NCBI GenBank assembly: GCA_036308445.1
Contig: JAXJVS010000088.1
Span: 1-15,686, forward strand
Direction: 5' to 3'
Length of the DNA: 15,686 nucleotides
DNA from: MGBC113645 sp036308445
GTDB taxonomy: Bacteria > Bacillota_I > Bacilli_A > Erysipelotrichales > Coprobacillaceae
The notes beneath the pieces were generated by a model, which was not told where the DNA came from, searched no databases, and saw only the letters and a list, made by a program, of their open reading frames with translations. Of the stretch, positions 1 to 5,656 are shown piece after piece. How positions within the stretch are numbered: the first letter of the stretch is position 1; the number at the start of each line of letters is the position of its first letter. Position numbers and translations under genes: made by a program.

Positions 1-271
1 AGGTATCACCAACATTGACTTTATCACCAACTTTAATAAAAGGTTCTTCATTTTCACCACTAGCCTGATAATATGTTCCAACCAAAGGACTCTTTACAAC
101 ATAATAATCATTTTTATCATTCTTTTCTATTTTTTTATTTTCAGTTACTACTGGTATAGTATCTATATCTTTTTCTAAAGTTATTTTTAAATCTCCATCC
201 TGAATATTCATTTTGGAAATATGACTATCTTCAAATAAATTCATAATTATCTTAATTTTATCTGTATCCAT
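1..271 (-). CDS. accB: Biotin carboxyl carrier protein of acetyl-CoA carboxylase (N-terminal part; runs off the window)
   Basis: Partial gene: 90 codons from ATG (271-269) to the window edge, not interrupted. The translation has a charged N-terminal helix (MDTDKIKIIM), a linker rich in Asp, Glu, Asn and Lys, then the opening of a biotinyl domain, SPLVGTYYQA (residues 61-70) and FIKVGDKVNVGDT (78-90). This is the classic AccB pattern ahead of the EAMKM biotin site, which lies outside the window. AccB carries the biotin that is carboxylated by AccC and passes CO2 to acetyl-CoA, the first committed step of fatty-acid synthesis in the cytoplasm. The start is set by AGGAGG (280-285) 8 nt upstream. 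It lies 47 nt downstream of acpP, behind a terminator hairpin that leaves no room for its own promoter. The family call is secure; the completeness of the gene cannot be judged. Confidence 0.93.
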   Translation of the reverse strand, partial: MDTDKIKIIMNLFEDSHISKMNIQDGDLKITLEKDIDTIPVVTENKKIEKNDKNDYYVVKSPLVGTYYQASGENEEPFIKVGDKVNVGDT

Positions 272-290
272 TTTTCTTACCTCCTGTTTG

Positions 291-327
291 AAAAAATAGG
301 CTAAGTATATATCTTAGCCTATTTTTT
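291..327 (-). terminator. Perfect intrinsic terminator between acpP and accB, overlapping the acpP stop
   Basis: Perfect inverted repeat with 15-nt arms at 291-305 and 313-327 and a 7-nt loop (TATATAT). On the minus strand it ends in six T. The acpP stop codon (321-319) lies inside the upstream arm. Only a few bases separate the T-tract from the accB ribosome site, so accB transcription must read through this structure or start inside acpP. Confidence 0.85.
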
Positions 328-543
328 AGCTTCAATAAGATCAACTATATCTTTAACTGTTTTTAAAGAAGCTAATTCTTCATCAGAAATTTCTACATCA
401 AATTCAGTTTCTAAGTCTAAAGATAATTCTACTGCATCTAAAGAATCAACACCTAAATCTTCATTTAATAAAGATTCTAATTTAATATCATCTCCATCAA
501 TATTTAATGATTCAACTAATGCATTTTTTACTTGTTCAAACAT
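319..543 (-). CDS. acpP: Acyl carrier protein
   Basis: 74-residue, strongly acidic four-helix protein of normal ACP length. The signature GVDSLD holds Ser34, the attachment site for 4'-phosphopantetheine, followed by the helix-II recognition run AVELSLDLE. It carries the growing acyl chain between enzymes of type II fatty-acid synthesis in the cytoplasm. The start ATG (543) has GAAGGAG 6 nt upstream. The gene has a strong promoter of its own (605-633) and is followed by a terminator that overlaps its stop, then accB, so it lies in a fatty-acid synthesis cluster. ACP must be very abundant, which fits a strong promoter and an immediate terminator. Some Firmicutes carry more than one ACP for other pathways; the accB neighbour favours the fatty-acid one. 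Confidence 0.96.
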   Translation of the reverse strand: MFEQVKNALVESLNIDGDDIKLESLLNEDLGVDSLDAVELSLDLETEFDVEISDEELASLKTVKDIVDLIEAKK

Positions 544-581
544 ATTTTTCTCCTTCTTACTTAAATTTTTTTAATTAGATA

Positions 582-597
582 CTTCAAATTTTTGAAG
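582..597. promoter_or_regulatory. Candidate operator: inverted repeat at the acpP transcription start
   Basis: Perfect 7-2-7 inverted repeat, CTTCAAA-TT-TTTGAAG. It lies immediately downstream of the acpP -10 box, covering about +1 to +16 of the predicted transcript. A bound repressor would block initiation. The half-sites resemble neither the FapR consensus nor, in the same order, the FabT consensus (TTTGA...TCAAA). The binding protein is unknown. Confidence 0.45.
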
Positions 598-604
598 CAA
601 TGCC

Positions 605-633
605 ACTATATACCATTATTTTCCATTTGTAAA
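605..633 (-). promoter_or_regulatory. Promoter of acpP
   Basis: Minus-strand -35 TTTACA (628-633) and -10 TATAGT (605-610) with exactly 17 nt between them. Predicted start is near 598, giving a 5' leader of about 55 nt before ATG 543. Confidence 0.7.
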
Positions 634-645
634 TACTTTTTTGGA

Positions 646-687
646 AATTTAATTAAAAATTTTTATATAAATATTTTTAATTAAATT
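646..687. repeat. 42-nt near-perfect AT-only palindrome
   Basis: Inverted repeat centred near 666/667. Outer arms 646-660 and 673-687 are complementary apart from one pair, and the centre is TTTTATATAA-like. It lies just upstream of the acpP promoter and about 65 nt beyond the IIB terminator. It consists only of A and T, so chance or a bend/UP-element role cannot be excluded. It has no GC-rich stem and is not a usual terminator. Confidence 0.4.
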
Positions 688-751
688 AAGTGCGCATTTT
701 AAAACTTTTCTGTGAATTTTTTGTGAATTTTCCGTATATTTCTTCAAAATC

Positions 752-780
752 AAAAAAAGAATGTGTATTCACACATTCTT
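752..780 (-). terminator. Intrinsic terminator of the PTS IIB genes
   Basis: 10-bp perfect stem (757-766 with 771-780), loop ATTC, then a T-tract on the minus strand (756-752). The stem begins within the stop codon of the distal IIB gene (779-781). Confidence 0.85.
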
Positions 781-1094
781 ACTTATAAAAATCTTCGTAT
801 AGCTTTAAAGCCTGGTCTAGTACTTTCTTTCCATCCATCATTCCATATTCTCTCATACCAATAACTGCAAATGGAGCTTTACCTTCTAACAATTTTTCAA
901 TAGATTTGACAACATAACGAACCTGAGGTCCTAATAGTAAAACATCAAATTGCCACATTCTTTCTTCTACACTTTTTTCTCCAACAGCATCAACACTGAC
1001 TTCTATACCTCTTTTCTTTGCTTCTTGTTCCATTTTATTCATTAATAAACTTGTAGACATACCTGCAATTACATACCAATAAAATCTTTTTCAC
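779..1094 (-). pseudogene. PTS lactose/cellobiose-family IIB component, frameshifted near the active-site Cys
   Basis: The clean reading frame (1060-779) begins at MSTSLLMNKM and lacks the first strand and phosphate loop of IIB. Upstream, in another frame, a GTG at 1094 with GGGAG 10 nt before it encodes MKKILLVCN. Removing one T after the AAT codon (around 1067) joins MKKILLVCN to AGMSTSLL and restores a 104-residue protein of normal length, with Cys8 as the expected phosphorylated residue. Without the correction, translation from GTG stops after 19 codons (stop at 1037-1035), and initiation at 1060 gives a protein with no active site. The body is otherwise conserved (LLLGPQVRY, AVIGMREYGMMDG). 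IIB hands phosphate from IIA to the sugar at IIC. The gene lies 24 nt downstream of a second, intact IIB gene. A real inactivating mutation, phase variation and a sequencing error are all possible; the site is only a TT pair, not a long homopolymer. Confidence 0.8.
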
Positions 1095-1118
1095 TTTTCT
1101 TTTTCTCCCATTTATTCA

Positions 1119-1430
1119 CTATTTTGGATTATTTTCAATGATTTTTAATGCAGCATCTAATACAGCAGGACCATTCATTAATCCATAGTCTCTCATTTCA
1201 ATAACAGCAATTGGAGTTTTTGATCCAATAGATGTTAATTGTTTCATATTATGTCTAACTTGTGGCCCTAACATAATAACATCCCATTCATCAATTTGTT
1301 TTTCTGCAGTTGTTAGAGGTACAGCTGTAATTTCTACTTCTATTTCCTTTTCAACAGCAGCTTTTTCCATTCTTTGTACTAACATACTAGTAGACATTCC
1401 TAGATTACATACTAACAAAATCCTTTTCAT
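1119..1430 (-). CDS. PTS lactose/cellobiose-family IIB component (intact)
   Basis: About 103 residues, normal for the family. MKRILLVCNLGMSTSML contains the phosphorylated Cys8 in the phosphate loop, followed by VIMLGPQVRH and IEMRDYGLMNG, which are conserved IIB segments. It takes phosphate from IIA and gives it to a sugar bound by IIC at the inner face of the membrane. The start at 1430 is chosen because GAGGAGGG lies 7 nt upstream; a TTG seven codons earlier (1451) overlaps that site and is rejected. It is the first gene of a two-gene unit and is only moderately similar to the second, so these are old paralogues rather than a recent duplication. No IIA or IIC lies beside it; the nearest IIC is at 9694-10971. 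The sugar cannot be told from sequence. Confidence 0.9.
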   Translation of the reverse strand: MKRILLVCNLGMSTSMLVQRMEKAAVEKEIEVEITAVPLTTAEKQIDEWDVIMLGPQVRHNMKQLTSIGSKTPIAVIEMRDYGLMNGPAVLDAALKIIENNPK

Positions 1431-1454
1431 TCTTTTTCCCTCCTCAAACAAGGA

Positions 1455-1496
1455 AGAAGTTAAGAGTAAATGAACATGTTGAAATAAATAACTTCT
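1455..1496 (-). promoter_or_regulatory. Leader stem in the IIB mRNA
   Basis: AGAAGTTA (1455-1462) pairs with TAACTTCT (1489-1496), extendable by two G-C pairs with one bulge. It lies in the 5' leader just upstream of the IIB ribosome site and has no T-tract. It may affect mRNA stability or translation; no known riboswitch or antiterminator was recognised. Confidence 0.3.
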
Positions 1497-1564
1497 CCCT
1501 TTTCTGATTCAATTTTAACAAAGCTATTTTTAATATAAAATATAGATAAATAACAATGGAAATC

Positions 1565-1606
1565 ATTCTCATTTTTTACTATTAATGAAAGAAAAAATAT
1601 GAGAAT
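1565..1606. repeat. Inverted repeat between the IIB and MATE genes
   Basis: ATTCTCAT (1565-1572) is repeated inverted as ATGAGAAT (1599-1606). On the plus strand the second arm runs into seven T, like a terminator, but no plus-strand gene precedes it. On the minus strand it lies at the very start of the predicted IIB transcript. The left arm is part of a 15-mer (1557-1571) that matches the Fur 7-1-7 consensus at 11 of 14 positions, which is weak in DNA this rich in A and T. Confidence 0.3.
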
Positions 1607-1614
1607 TTTTTTCT

Positions 1615-1642
1615 ATTTTAGAAAAGAGATTTTATCTATCAA
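1615..1642 (-). promoter_or_regulatory. Likely promoter of the IIB genes
   Basis: Minus-strand -35 TTGATA (1637-1642) and -10 TAAAAT (1615-1620), spacer 16 nt. It gives a leader of about 180 nt with two inverted repeats before ATG 1430. Confidence 0.5.
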
Positions 1643-1666
1643 CAAAACTATCATATTTATCATTTA

Positions 1667-1695
1667 TTGACTTATTTTTAAATCATTTTTATAAT
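1667..1695 (+). promoter_or_regulatory. Promoter of the MATE transporter gene
   Basis: TTGACT (1667-1672), 17-nt spacer, TATAAT (1690-1695). The predicted start near 1702 leaves a very short leader that holds little more than the ribosome site AAAGGGG (1705-1711). Confidence 0.75.
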
Positions 1696-1718
1696 GAAAA
1701 ATTGAAAGGGGATTTTCA

Positions 1719-3062
1719 ATGAACAATAATCAGAATTTTACTGAAGGAAGTATAATAAAAAAACTATTAATGTTTATGATTCCAATACTTGGAGCATTAA
1801 TATTACAGGCTATGTATGGTGCTGTTGATTTACTTATTGTTGGTTGGTTTGGTACTAATGCTGGTATTTCTGCAGTAAGTACAGGAAGTAATATTGTTAA
1901 TCTAGTAGTATTTACTATTTCAGGCTTAACTATGGGGATTACAGTATTAATTAGTAGGTACATAGGAGAAGGAAAAGAAAATGAAATAAGCAAAGTACTT
2001 GGTGGTGTTATAGCTTTTTTCTTTGTATTATCTATTTTCATTGCGATTGCCATGTTGATATTTGCACCCCAGCTTGCATTTTTAATGCAGGCCCCTACAG
2101 AAGCTTTAGATCTTACTATTCTTTATGTAAGAATATGTGGTGGTGGTATATTATTTATTATTGCTTATAATGTAATTAGTGCAATATTTAGAGGCTTAGG
2201 AGATTCTTCATCACCATTGATGTTTGTTGCAATTGCATGTGTTGTGAACATTGTTGGCGATTATGTCTTTGTAGCAATATTACATATGAATGTTATTGGA
2301 GCAGCACTTGCAACAATCATAGCGCAAGCAGTCAGTGTTATATTATCTTTGTTTATCATTAGAAATAAAGAACTGCCTTTTACTTTTACTTTAAAAGATA
2401 TAAGCTTGAATAGCGAGGTTGCAAAATTTATTCAATTAGGGGCACCTATTGCCTTACAAGAAGCACTAACAAATTTATCTTTCTTAGCTTTATGTGCATT
2501 CGTTAATAGTTTAGGATTAGATGCTTCTTCAGGATATGGAGTAGCCCAAAAGATAACCTCTTTTGTATTATTAGTACCATCGTCATTAATGCAATCAATG
2601 TCATCATTTGTTGCTCAAAATGTTGGTGCAAAAAAAGAAAAACGTGCTTTACACGCTATGATTATAGGTATGACTATTGGTGCCTGTATAGGGCTATTTA
2701 TATTTGTATTTACGATATTTAAAGGTGATTTACTAGCAAGCATCTTTACTAGTAATGAAGCTGTCATACAAAGAGCATATGAATATTTAAAAGGATTTGC
2801 ATTAGAATCAATAGTCACAAGTTTTTTATTTAGCTATATGGGATATTTTAATGGACATGGGAAAACAATGTTTGTTATGGTACAAGGATTAGCTCAATCT
2901 TTTATTATAAGATTACCAATGTCTTATATTATGAGTATTCAGCCAAATGCTTCACTTACTAACATTGGTTTAGCAGCTCCTACTGCGACTATATTCGGTA
3001 TCATATTATGTACTATCTATTTCTTAAAAATAAAGAATAAAATAATAAAAATTGAGGCATGA
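1719..3062 (+). CDS. MATE family multidrug/metabolite efflux transporter
   Basis: 447 residues, about twelve hydrophobic segments in two similar halves, which is standard MATE size. Family features include the N-terminal IIKKLLMFMIPILGALILQ helix, YGAVDLLIVGWFG, GLTMGITVLISRYIGEG (about residues 70-86) and, at the start of the second half, FIQLGAPIALQEAL. Such pumps export cationic compounds or metabolites across the inner membrane using Na+ or H+ gradients; the substrate cannot be predicted. The ATG follows AAAGGGG by 7 nt and has its own strong promoter. The gene is divergent from the IIB pair and converges on an RpiR-like regulator gene, with a shared terminator at the junction, so it is transcribed alone. 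Assignment to the NorM, DinF or MepA branch is not attempted. Confidence 0.92.
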   Translation: MNNNQNFTEGSIIKKLLMFMIPILGALILQAMYGAVDLLIVGWFGTNAGISAVSTGSNIVNLVVFTISGLTMGITVLISRYIGEGKENEISKVLGGVIAFFFVLSIFIAIAMLIFAPQLAFLMQAPTEALDLTILYVRICGGGILFIIAYNVISAIFRGLGDSSSPLMFVAIACVVNIVGDYVFVAILHMNVIGAALATIIAQAVSVILSLFIIRNKELPFTFTLKDISLNSEVAKFIQLGAPIALQEALTNLSFLALCAFVNSLGLDASSGYGVAQKITSFVLLVPSSLMQSMSSFVAQNVGAKKEKRALHAMIIGMTIGACIGLFIFVFTIFKGDLLASIFTSNEAVIQRAYEYLKGFALESIVTSFLFSYMGYFNGHGKTMFVMVQGLAQSFIIRLPMSYIMSIQPNASLTNIGLAAPTATIFGIILCTIYFLKIKNKIIKIEA

Positions 3063-3076
3063 AGCCTCATTTTTTA
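3046..3076. terminator. Bidirectional terminator between the MATE and RpiR-like genes
   Basis: TGAGGC (3053-3058), loop ATGAA, GCCTCA (3064-3069), then six T on the plus strand. On the minus strand the same stem is followed by a T-rich run, so it can end both convergent genes. The MATE stop codon TGA (3060-3062) is in the loop. Confidence 0.8.
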
Positions 3077-3823
3077 TTATAGATAATATTTTTTGAAATA
3101 ATAAATACGAAGCACATCTAATAATACCATCATCTGATAATTAAATTCTATACCATCAAACTTACCTGGTACCCAAATAACATGATCAGCATCTAAATGA
3201 TGATTAATGAACTTTTTATTTTGAGTAATAAGAATTATTTTGCCATTCTGTTTATTAATTGTATTATTCGTCATAAATTGATTTAAAGTTCTACCAGTAG
3301 CACTCATAAAGATAACTATATCTTTGTCAGTTAATTCAATATCATTCATAAAATGATGATATTGAATAACTTCCTTACCAAAAGTAATAAAATCAGTCTG
3401 TAATTCTACTGATATACTCATTGGATATAATGCTCCAATTAAAATAACTCTTTTATTCTTAAAAACGAGATCACAGATTGTTTCCAATGCTTGTTTTAAT
3501 TCTTCTTTATCATAATCCTGATCCAATTTATCCAAAAAAGTCTCTATTTGTATTCCAAACATTCTTTCTCTAATCTGATTAACTCTTAATTCATAATCAT
3601 TAATAAGTGTCTGATGAAAAGACTTATAATCTTTGAAACCTAATTTAAAGCAAAAGTCTAAAATCTCTTCTTTAGTAAATCCTCCTTCTTTTACCAATCT
3701 ATCTAAATCATAATTTTCCATATCTATATAGTTTTGTACAATAAACAAACTAATCATATATAGATAATCTTTGGTTAAACAGCCATTCAAATATTTCAAA
3801 ATTCTAGATAACACTATTTCCAT
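3077..3823 (-). CDS. RpiR-like transcriptional regulator (HTH plus SIS domain), divergent
   Basis: 248 residues. The N-terminal part (about 1-90) is helical and could be an RpiR-type helix-turn-helix, but its recognition helix is not a clear match (VKEGGFTKEEILDFCFKLGFKDYKSF). The C-terminal part has the SIS fold pattern: KRVILIGALYPMSISVELQ, then DIVIFMSATGRTLNQF and KIILITQNKKF, alternating strands and helices that bind phosphosugars in this family. The start is taken at ATG 3823, 8 nt after GGGG; a GTG two codons earlier is too close to that site. It lies tail-to-tail with the MATE pump and has a separate promoter (3940-3968), so it does not obviously control the pump. It may control sugar genes elsewhere, or the IIB pair. 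Confidence 0.7.
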   Translation of the reverse strand: MEIVLSRILKYLNGCLTKDYLYMISLFIVQNYIDMENYDLDRLVKEGGFTKEEILDFCFKLGFKDYKSFHQTLINDYELRVNQIRERMFGIQIETFLDKLDQDYDKEELKQALETICDLVFKNKRVILIGALYPMSISVELQTDFITFGKEVIQYHHFMNDIELTDKDIVIFMSATGRTLNQFMTNNTINKQNGKIILITQNKKFINHHLDADHVIWVPGKFDGIEFNYQMMVLLDVLRIYYFKKYYL

Positions 3824-3887
3824 AATCACGTCCCCTTTTCAAAAACATAGTAACATATTCATTAAAATAAAAAAGGAGAATAATTCA

Positions 3888-3909
3888 TTTTGAAAAGACC
3901 CTTTCAAAA
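3888..3909. promoter_or_regulatory. Inverted repeat in the leader of the RpiR-like gene
   Basis: Perfect 8-6-8 repeat, TTTTGAAA and TTTCAAAA around AGACCC. It lies about 25-45 nt into the predicted transcript and 65 nt before the start codon. It could be an operator for autoregulation or an mRNA hairpin. Confidence 0.35.
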
Positions 3910-3939
3910 ATCGTTATTTTTCCTTATAAAATATGAAAA

Positions 3940-3968
3940 AAAATATCATTTATAGATTTTAAAGTCAA
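3940..3968 (-). promoter_or_regulatory. Promoter of the RpiR-like gene
   Basis: Minus-strand -35 TTGACT (3963-3968), 17-nt spacer, extended -10 TGATATTTT (hexamer 3940-3945). It gives a leader of about 110 nt. Confidence 0.55.
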
Positions 3969-4157
3969 TTACATCTCAATCTATAAACTAATAAAACATA
4001 CTACTATACTTAATTATTTCAGTTGATTTTCATAATCTATCCAAAGAAAACTAACCCTCAAACATAAAAAATTGTTTAAAAAATGAAATATAAAAATAAT
4101 AATTATCCATATTAACAATATAATAAAAATCACTAACTAAGAATAAATCTAAAGATT
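3969..4157. other. Non-coding spacer with no recognised feature
   Basis: The whole gap between the RpiR-like and lipoprotein genes is 334 nt (3824-4157). The part nearer the RpiR-like gene holds its promoter and inverted repeat. In the rest, no ORF with a ribosome site, no RNA gene and no convincing terminator was found. A weak AAATC-TTTA-GATTT stem at 4147-4160 follows the lipoprotein stop without a T-tract. Confidence 0.5.
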
Positions 4158-4574
4158 TTAGGCAATTTTTACAATATATCTCATTGATACAGTATTATAG
4201 TAAACACCTACATATACATTTTTATATGTAAGATATATTCTAAAATAAGAATCAAAACCATTTTCTAAAACTTTATATTTCTTATTAAAATATAACTGTT
4301 CTTCTTCTTTATTAAATTCATCTTCAACATACTCAACATTATTAATATTACGATTTTGAAAGATAAATTGATCTTGTTCTATTGTAATATCCGGATTTGC
4401 TATCATTTCAGCTTCTATTGTATCAGGCATAGACTTATTCCATAAACCTACGTAATATAATTCTTTAAATTGATGTTGGCCAAAGGCATTGGCTATTGTT
4501 AATTCATTCTCATTAGAACTACATCCTGAAAATAAAGATATACATATAAACATCATTAATATTTTTCTCACCAT
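4158..4574 (-). CDS. Small membrane-anchored lipoprotein of unknown function
   Basis: 138 residues. The first 18 residues are a lipoprotein signal peptide: positive MVRK, a hydrophobic run (ILMMFICISLF), and lipobox FSGC with lipidated Cys18. The mature part is polar and acidic, with several aromatic residues (ELYYVGLW, FDSYFRIYLTY, VYVGVYYNTVSMRYIV) that suggest a small beta-rich domain on the outer face of the membrane. No family was recognised. ATG 4574 is chosen because AGAGG lies 5 nt upstream; a GTG two codons earlier is the alternative. It has its own promoter with a palindrome over the -35, directly downstream of the WYL regulator gene, which suggests control by that regulator or by an unknown repressor. 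Confidence 0.75.
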   Translation of the reverse strand: MVRKILMMFICISLFSGCSSNENELTIANAFGQHQFKELYYVGLWNKSMPDTIEAEMIANPDITIEQDQFIFQNRNINNVEYVEDEFNKEEEQLYFNKKYKVLENGFDSYFRIYLTYKNVYVGVYYNTVSMRYIVKIA

Positions 4575-4600
4575 TCCCACCTCTGGTTTCTCATATCAAT

Positions 4601-4628
4601 ATTATATATAAAAGATGTGTATTTTCCA
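4601..4628 (-). promoter_or_regulatory. Promoter of the lipoprotein gene
   Basis: Minus-strand -10 TATAAT (4601-4606) with a weaker -35 TGGAAA (4623-4628), spacer 16 nt. The -35 lies inside the palindrome at 4619-4637. Confidence 0.6.
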
Positions 4629-4637
4629 TGAAAATAC
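4619..4637. promoter_or_regulatory. Candidate operator: perfect 8-3-8 palindrome
   Basis: GTATTTTC-CAT-GAAAATAC, 19 bp, covering the -35 of the lipoprotein promoter. A related half-site, GTGTATTTCTG, lies at 4666-4676 near the WYL stop codon. Size and symmetry are typical of a dimeric repressor site. No copy was seen at the promoter of the WYL operon itself. Confidence 0.5.
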
Positions 4638-4682
4638 GAGCTATTTACTCTTTTTTCAACAAATAGTGTATTTCTGATCAAC

Positions 4683-5645
4683 CTATTCGTACATTTCTAT
4701 CATTTTGTTTATTCTGTTTTTCATTTCTTGTCTTAATGAATAAGGAGATATAACTTTTATTTTATCCTGTAACATCATTATCCACCCTATTAATCCATCA
4801 GATAACTGTACATCTTTAATTGTTGATTTATACCAATCTACTCCTATCTTTTCAACATACTCTAATGTAAATTTAGAAATGATTTCTCTTAAAATGGATT
4901 GATGAAATTCTATTGTAAGATCTATATTTTCACTATGACTAAACATATTCATCATATTATGAATTGTTTCTTCCATGTTGAATTGTTCTCTTATTTCTAC
5001 AAACGATTCTTTACTTATCATAATATAACGCATTCTATCTATACGATATATACTTAATTCATTTTTTCTTTGTTTAAAGTATCCTATTATATAATAGTGA
5101 TTATTATTTAAGACTATCTTATATGGTGAAATGATATAATCATTTTTTAAAGATACTTCTTTAAATTGATTATTTTCATATTGATAATTAATATATTCAA
5201 AAGAGATTGTTTTCTTTTCCTCAATAGCTTTCATAATTGTATTAAGATTAATAAACAATGAAAATGATAACTCTTTGTCTTCACTATGATTTATAATTAA
5301 TCTATCTCTCTGCTTGCTTGAAGATAGTTTTAATAATATATCTTTTAATTCTTCCTTATCATTTCTTTTTAAATCCTGATGATATGTAATACTATCTAGC
5401 AATAACTGTAACTGTCCATCAGAAAAGATATTCTTATTAATAGAGTAACCTATCTTTTTTCTTACTAAAATAAGATCATCATGAATAAAATCAAAAAAGA
5501 ATGCATTTATCTGATTGATTGCATCATAAACAGTCTTAATATTAATATGAATATCATATTTCTCCAATAATACTAATATATTTTTTGCTATAATATCTTC
5601 ATGTTCATAAATTATCTTTAAAATATAATACATTCTTCTTCCCAT
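4683..5645 (-). CDS. WYL-domain transcriptional regulator
   Basis: 320 residues. Residues 1-65 look like an N-terminal winged helix (MYYILKIIYEHEDIIAKNIL, then a TVYDAINQI recognition helix). Residues about 135-210 form the WYL domain: ISFEYINY, then IISPYKIVLNNNHYYIIGY and ELSIYRIDRM with the conserved Arg201, Asp203 and Arg204. The usual Trp-Tyr-Leu triad reads Tyr-Tyr-Ile here. The C-terminal stretch (about 235-320) fits the WCX extension. WYL domains sense nucleic-acid or small-molecule ligands and switch DNA binding. The ATG follows AAGGAG by 7 nt, and that site overlaps the stop of the upstream gene (11-nt gap), so the two are translationally coupled. The lipoprotein gene and its palindrome lie directly downstream and are a plausible target. 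Confidence 0.85.
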   Translation of the reverse strand: MGRRMYYILKIIYEHEDIIAKNILVLLEKYDIHINIKTVYDAINQINAFFFDFIHDDLILVRKKIGYSINKNIFSDGQLQLLLDSITYHQDLKRNDKEELKDILLKLSSSKQRDRLIINHSEDKELSFSLFINLNTIMKAIEEKKTISFEYINYQYENNQFKEVSLKNDYIISPYKIVLNNNHYYIIGYFKQRKNELSIYRIDRMRYIMISKESFVEIREQFNMEETIHNMMNMFSHSENIDLTIEFHQSILREIISKFTLEYVEKIGVDWYKSTIKDVQLSDGLIGWIMMLQDKIKVISPYSLRQEMKNRINKMIEMYE

Positions 5646-5656
5646 TATTTTTCTCC

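Noticed and set aside
1557..1571. Fur-box-like 15-mer (TGGAAATCATTCTCA)
   Set aside because: Matches 11 of 14 consensus positions, but such matches are frequent by chance in DNA this AT-rich, and no iron gene is nearby. Mentioned only as part of the leader.
1730..2818. Two open frames on the minus strand inside the MATE gene
   Set aside because: They are antisense to a well-conserved transporter, lack ribosome sites and encode low-complexity hydrophobic sequence.
3890..3955. Possible 21-codon plus-strand peptide starting at TTG, with AAAAGGAG 11 nt upstream
   Set aside because: Rare start codon, overlong spacing, no promoter seen, and it lies opposite the leader and promoter of the RpiR-like gene. 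It also overlaps the inverted repeat, which explains the bases equally well.
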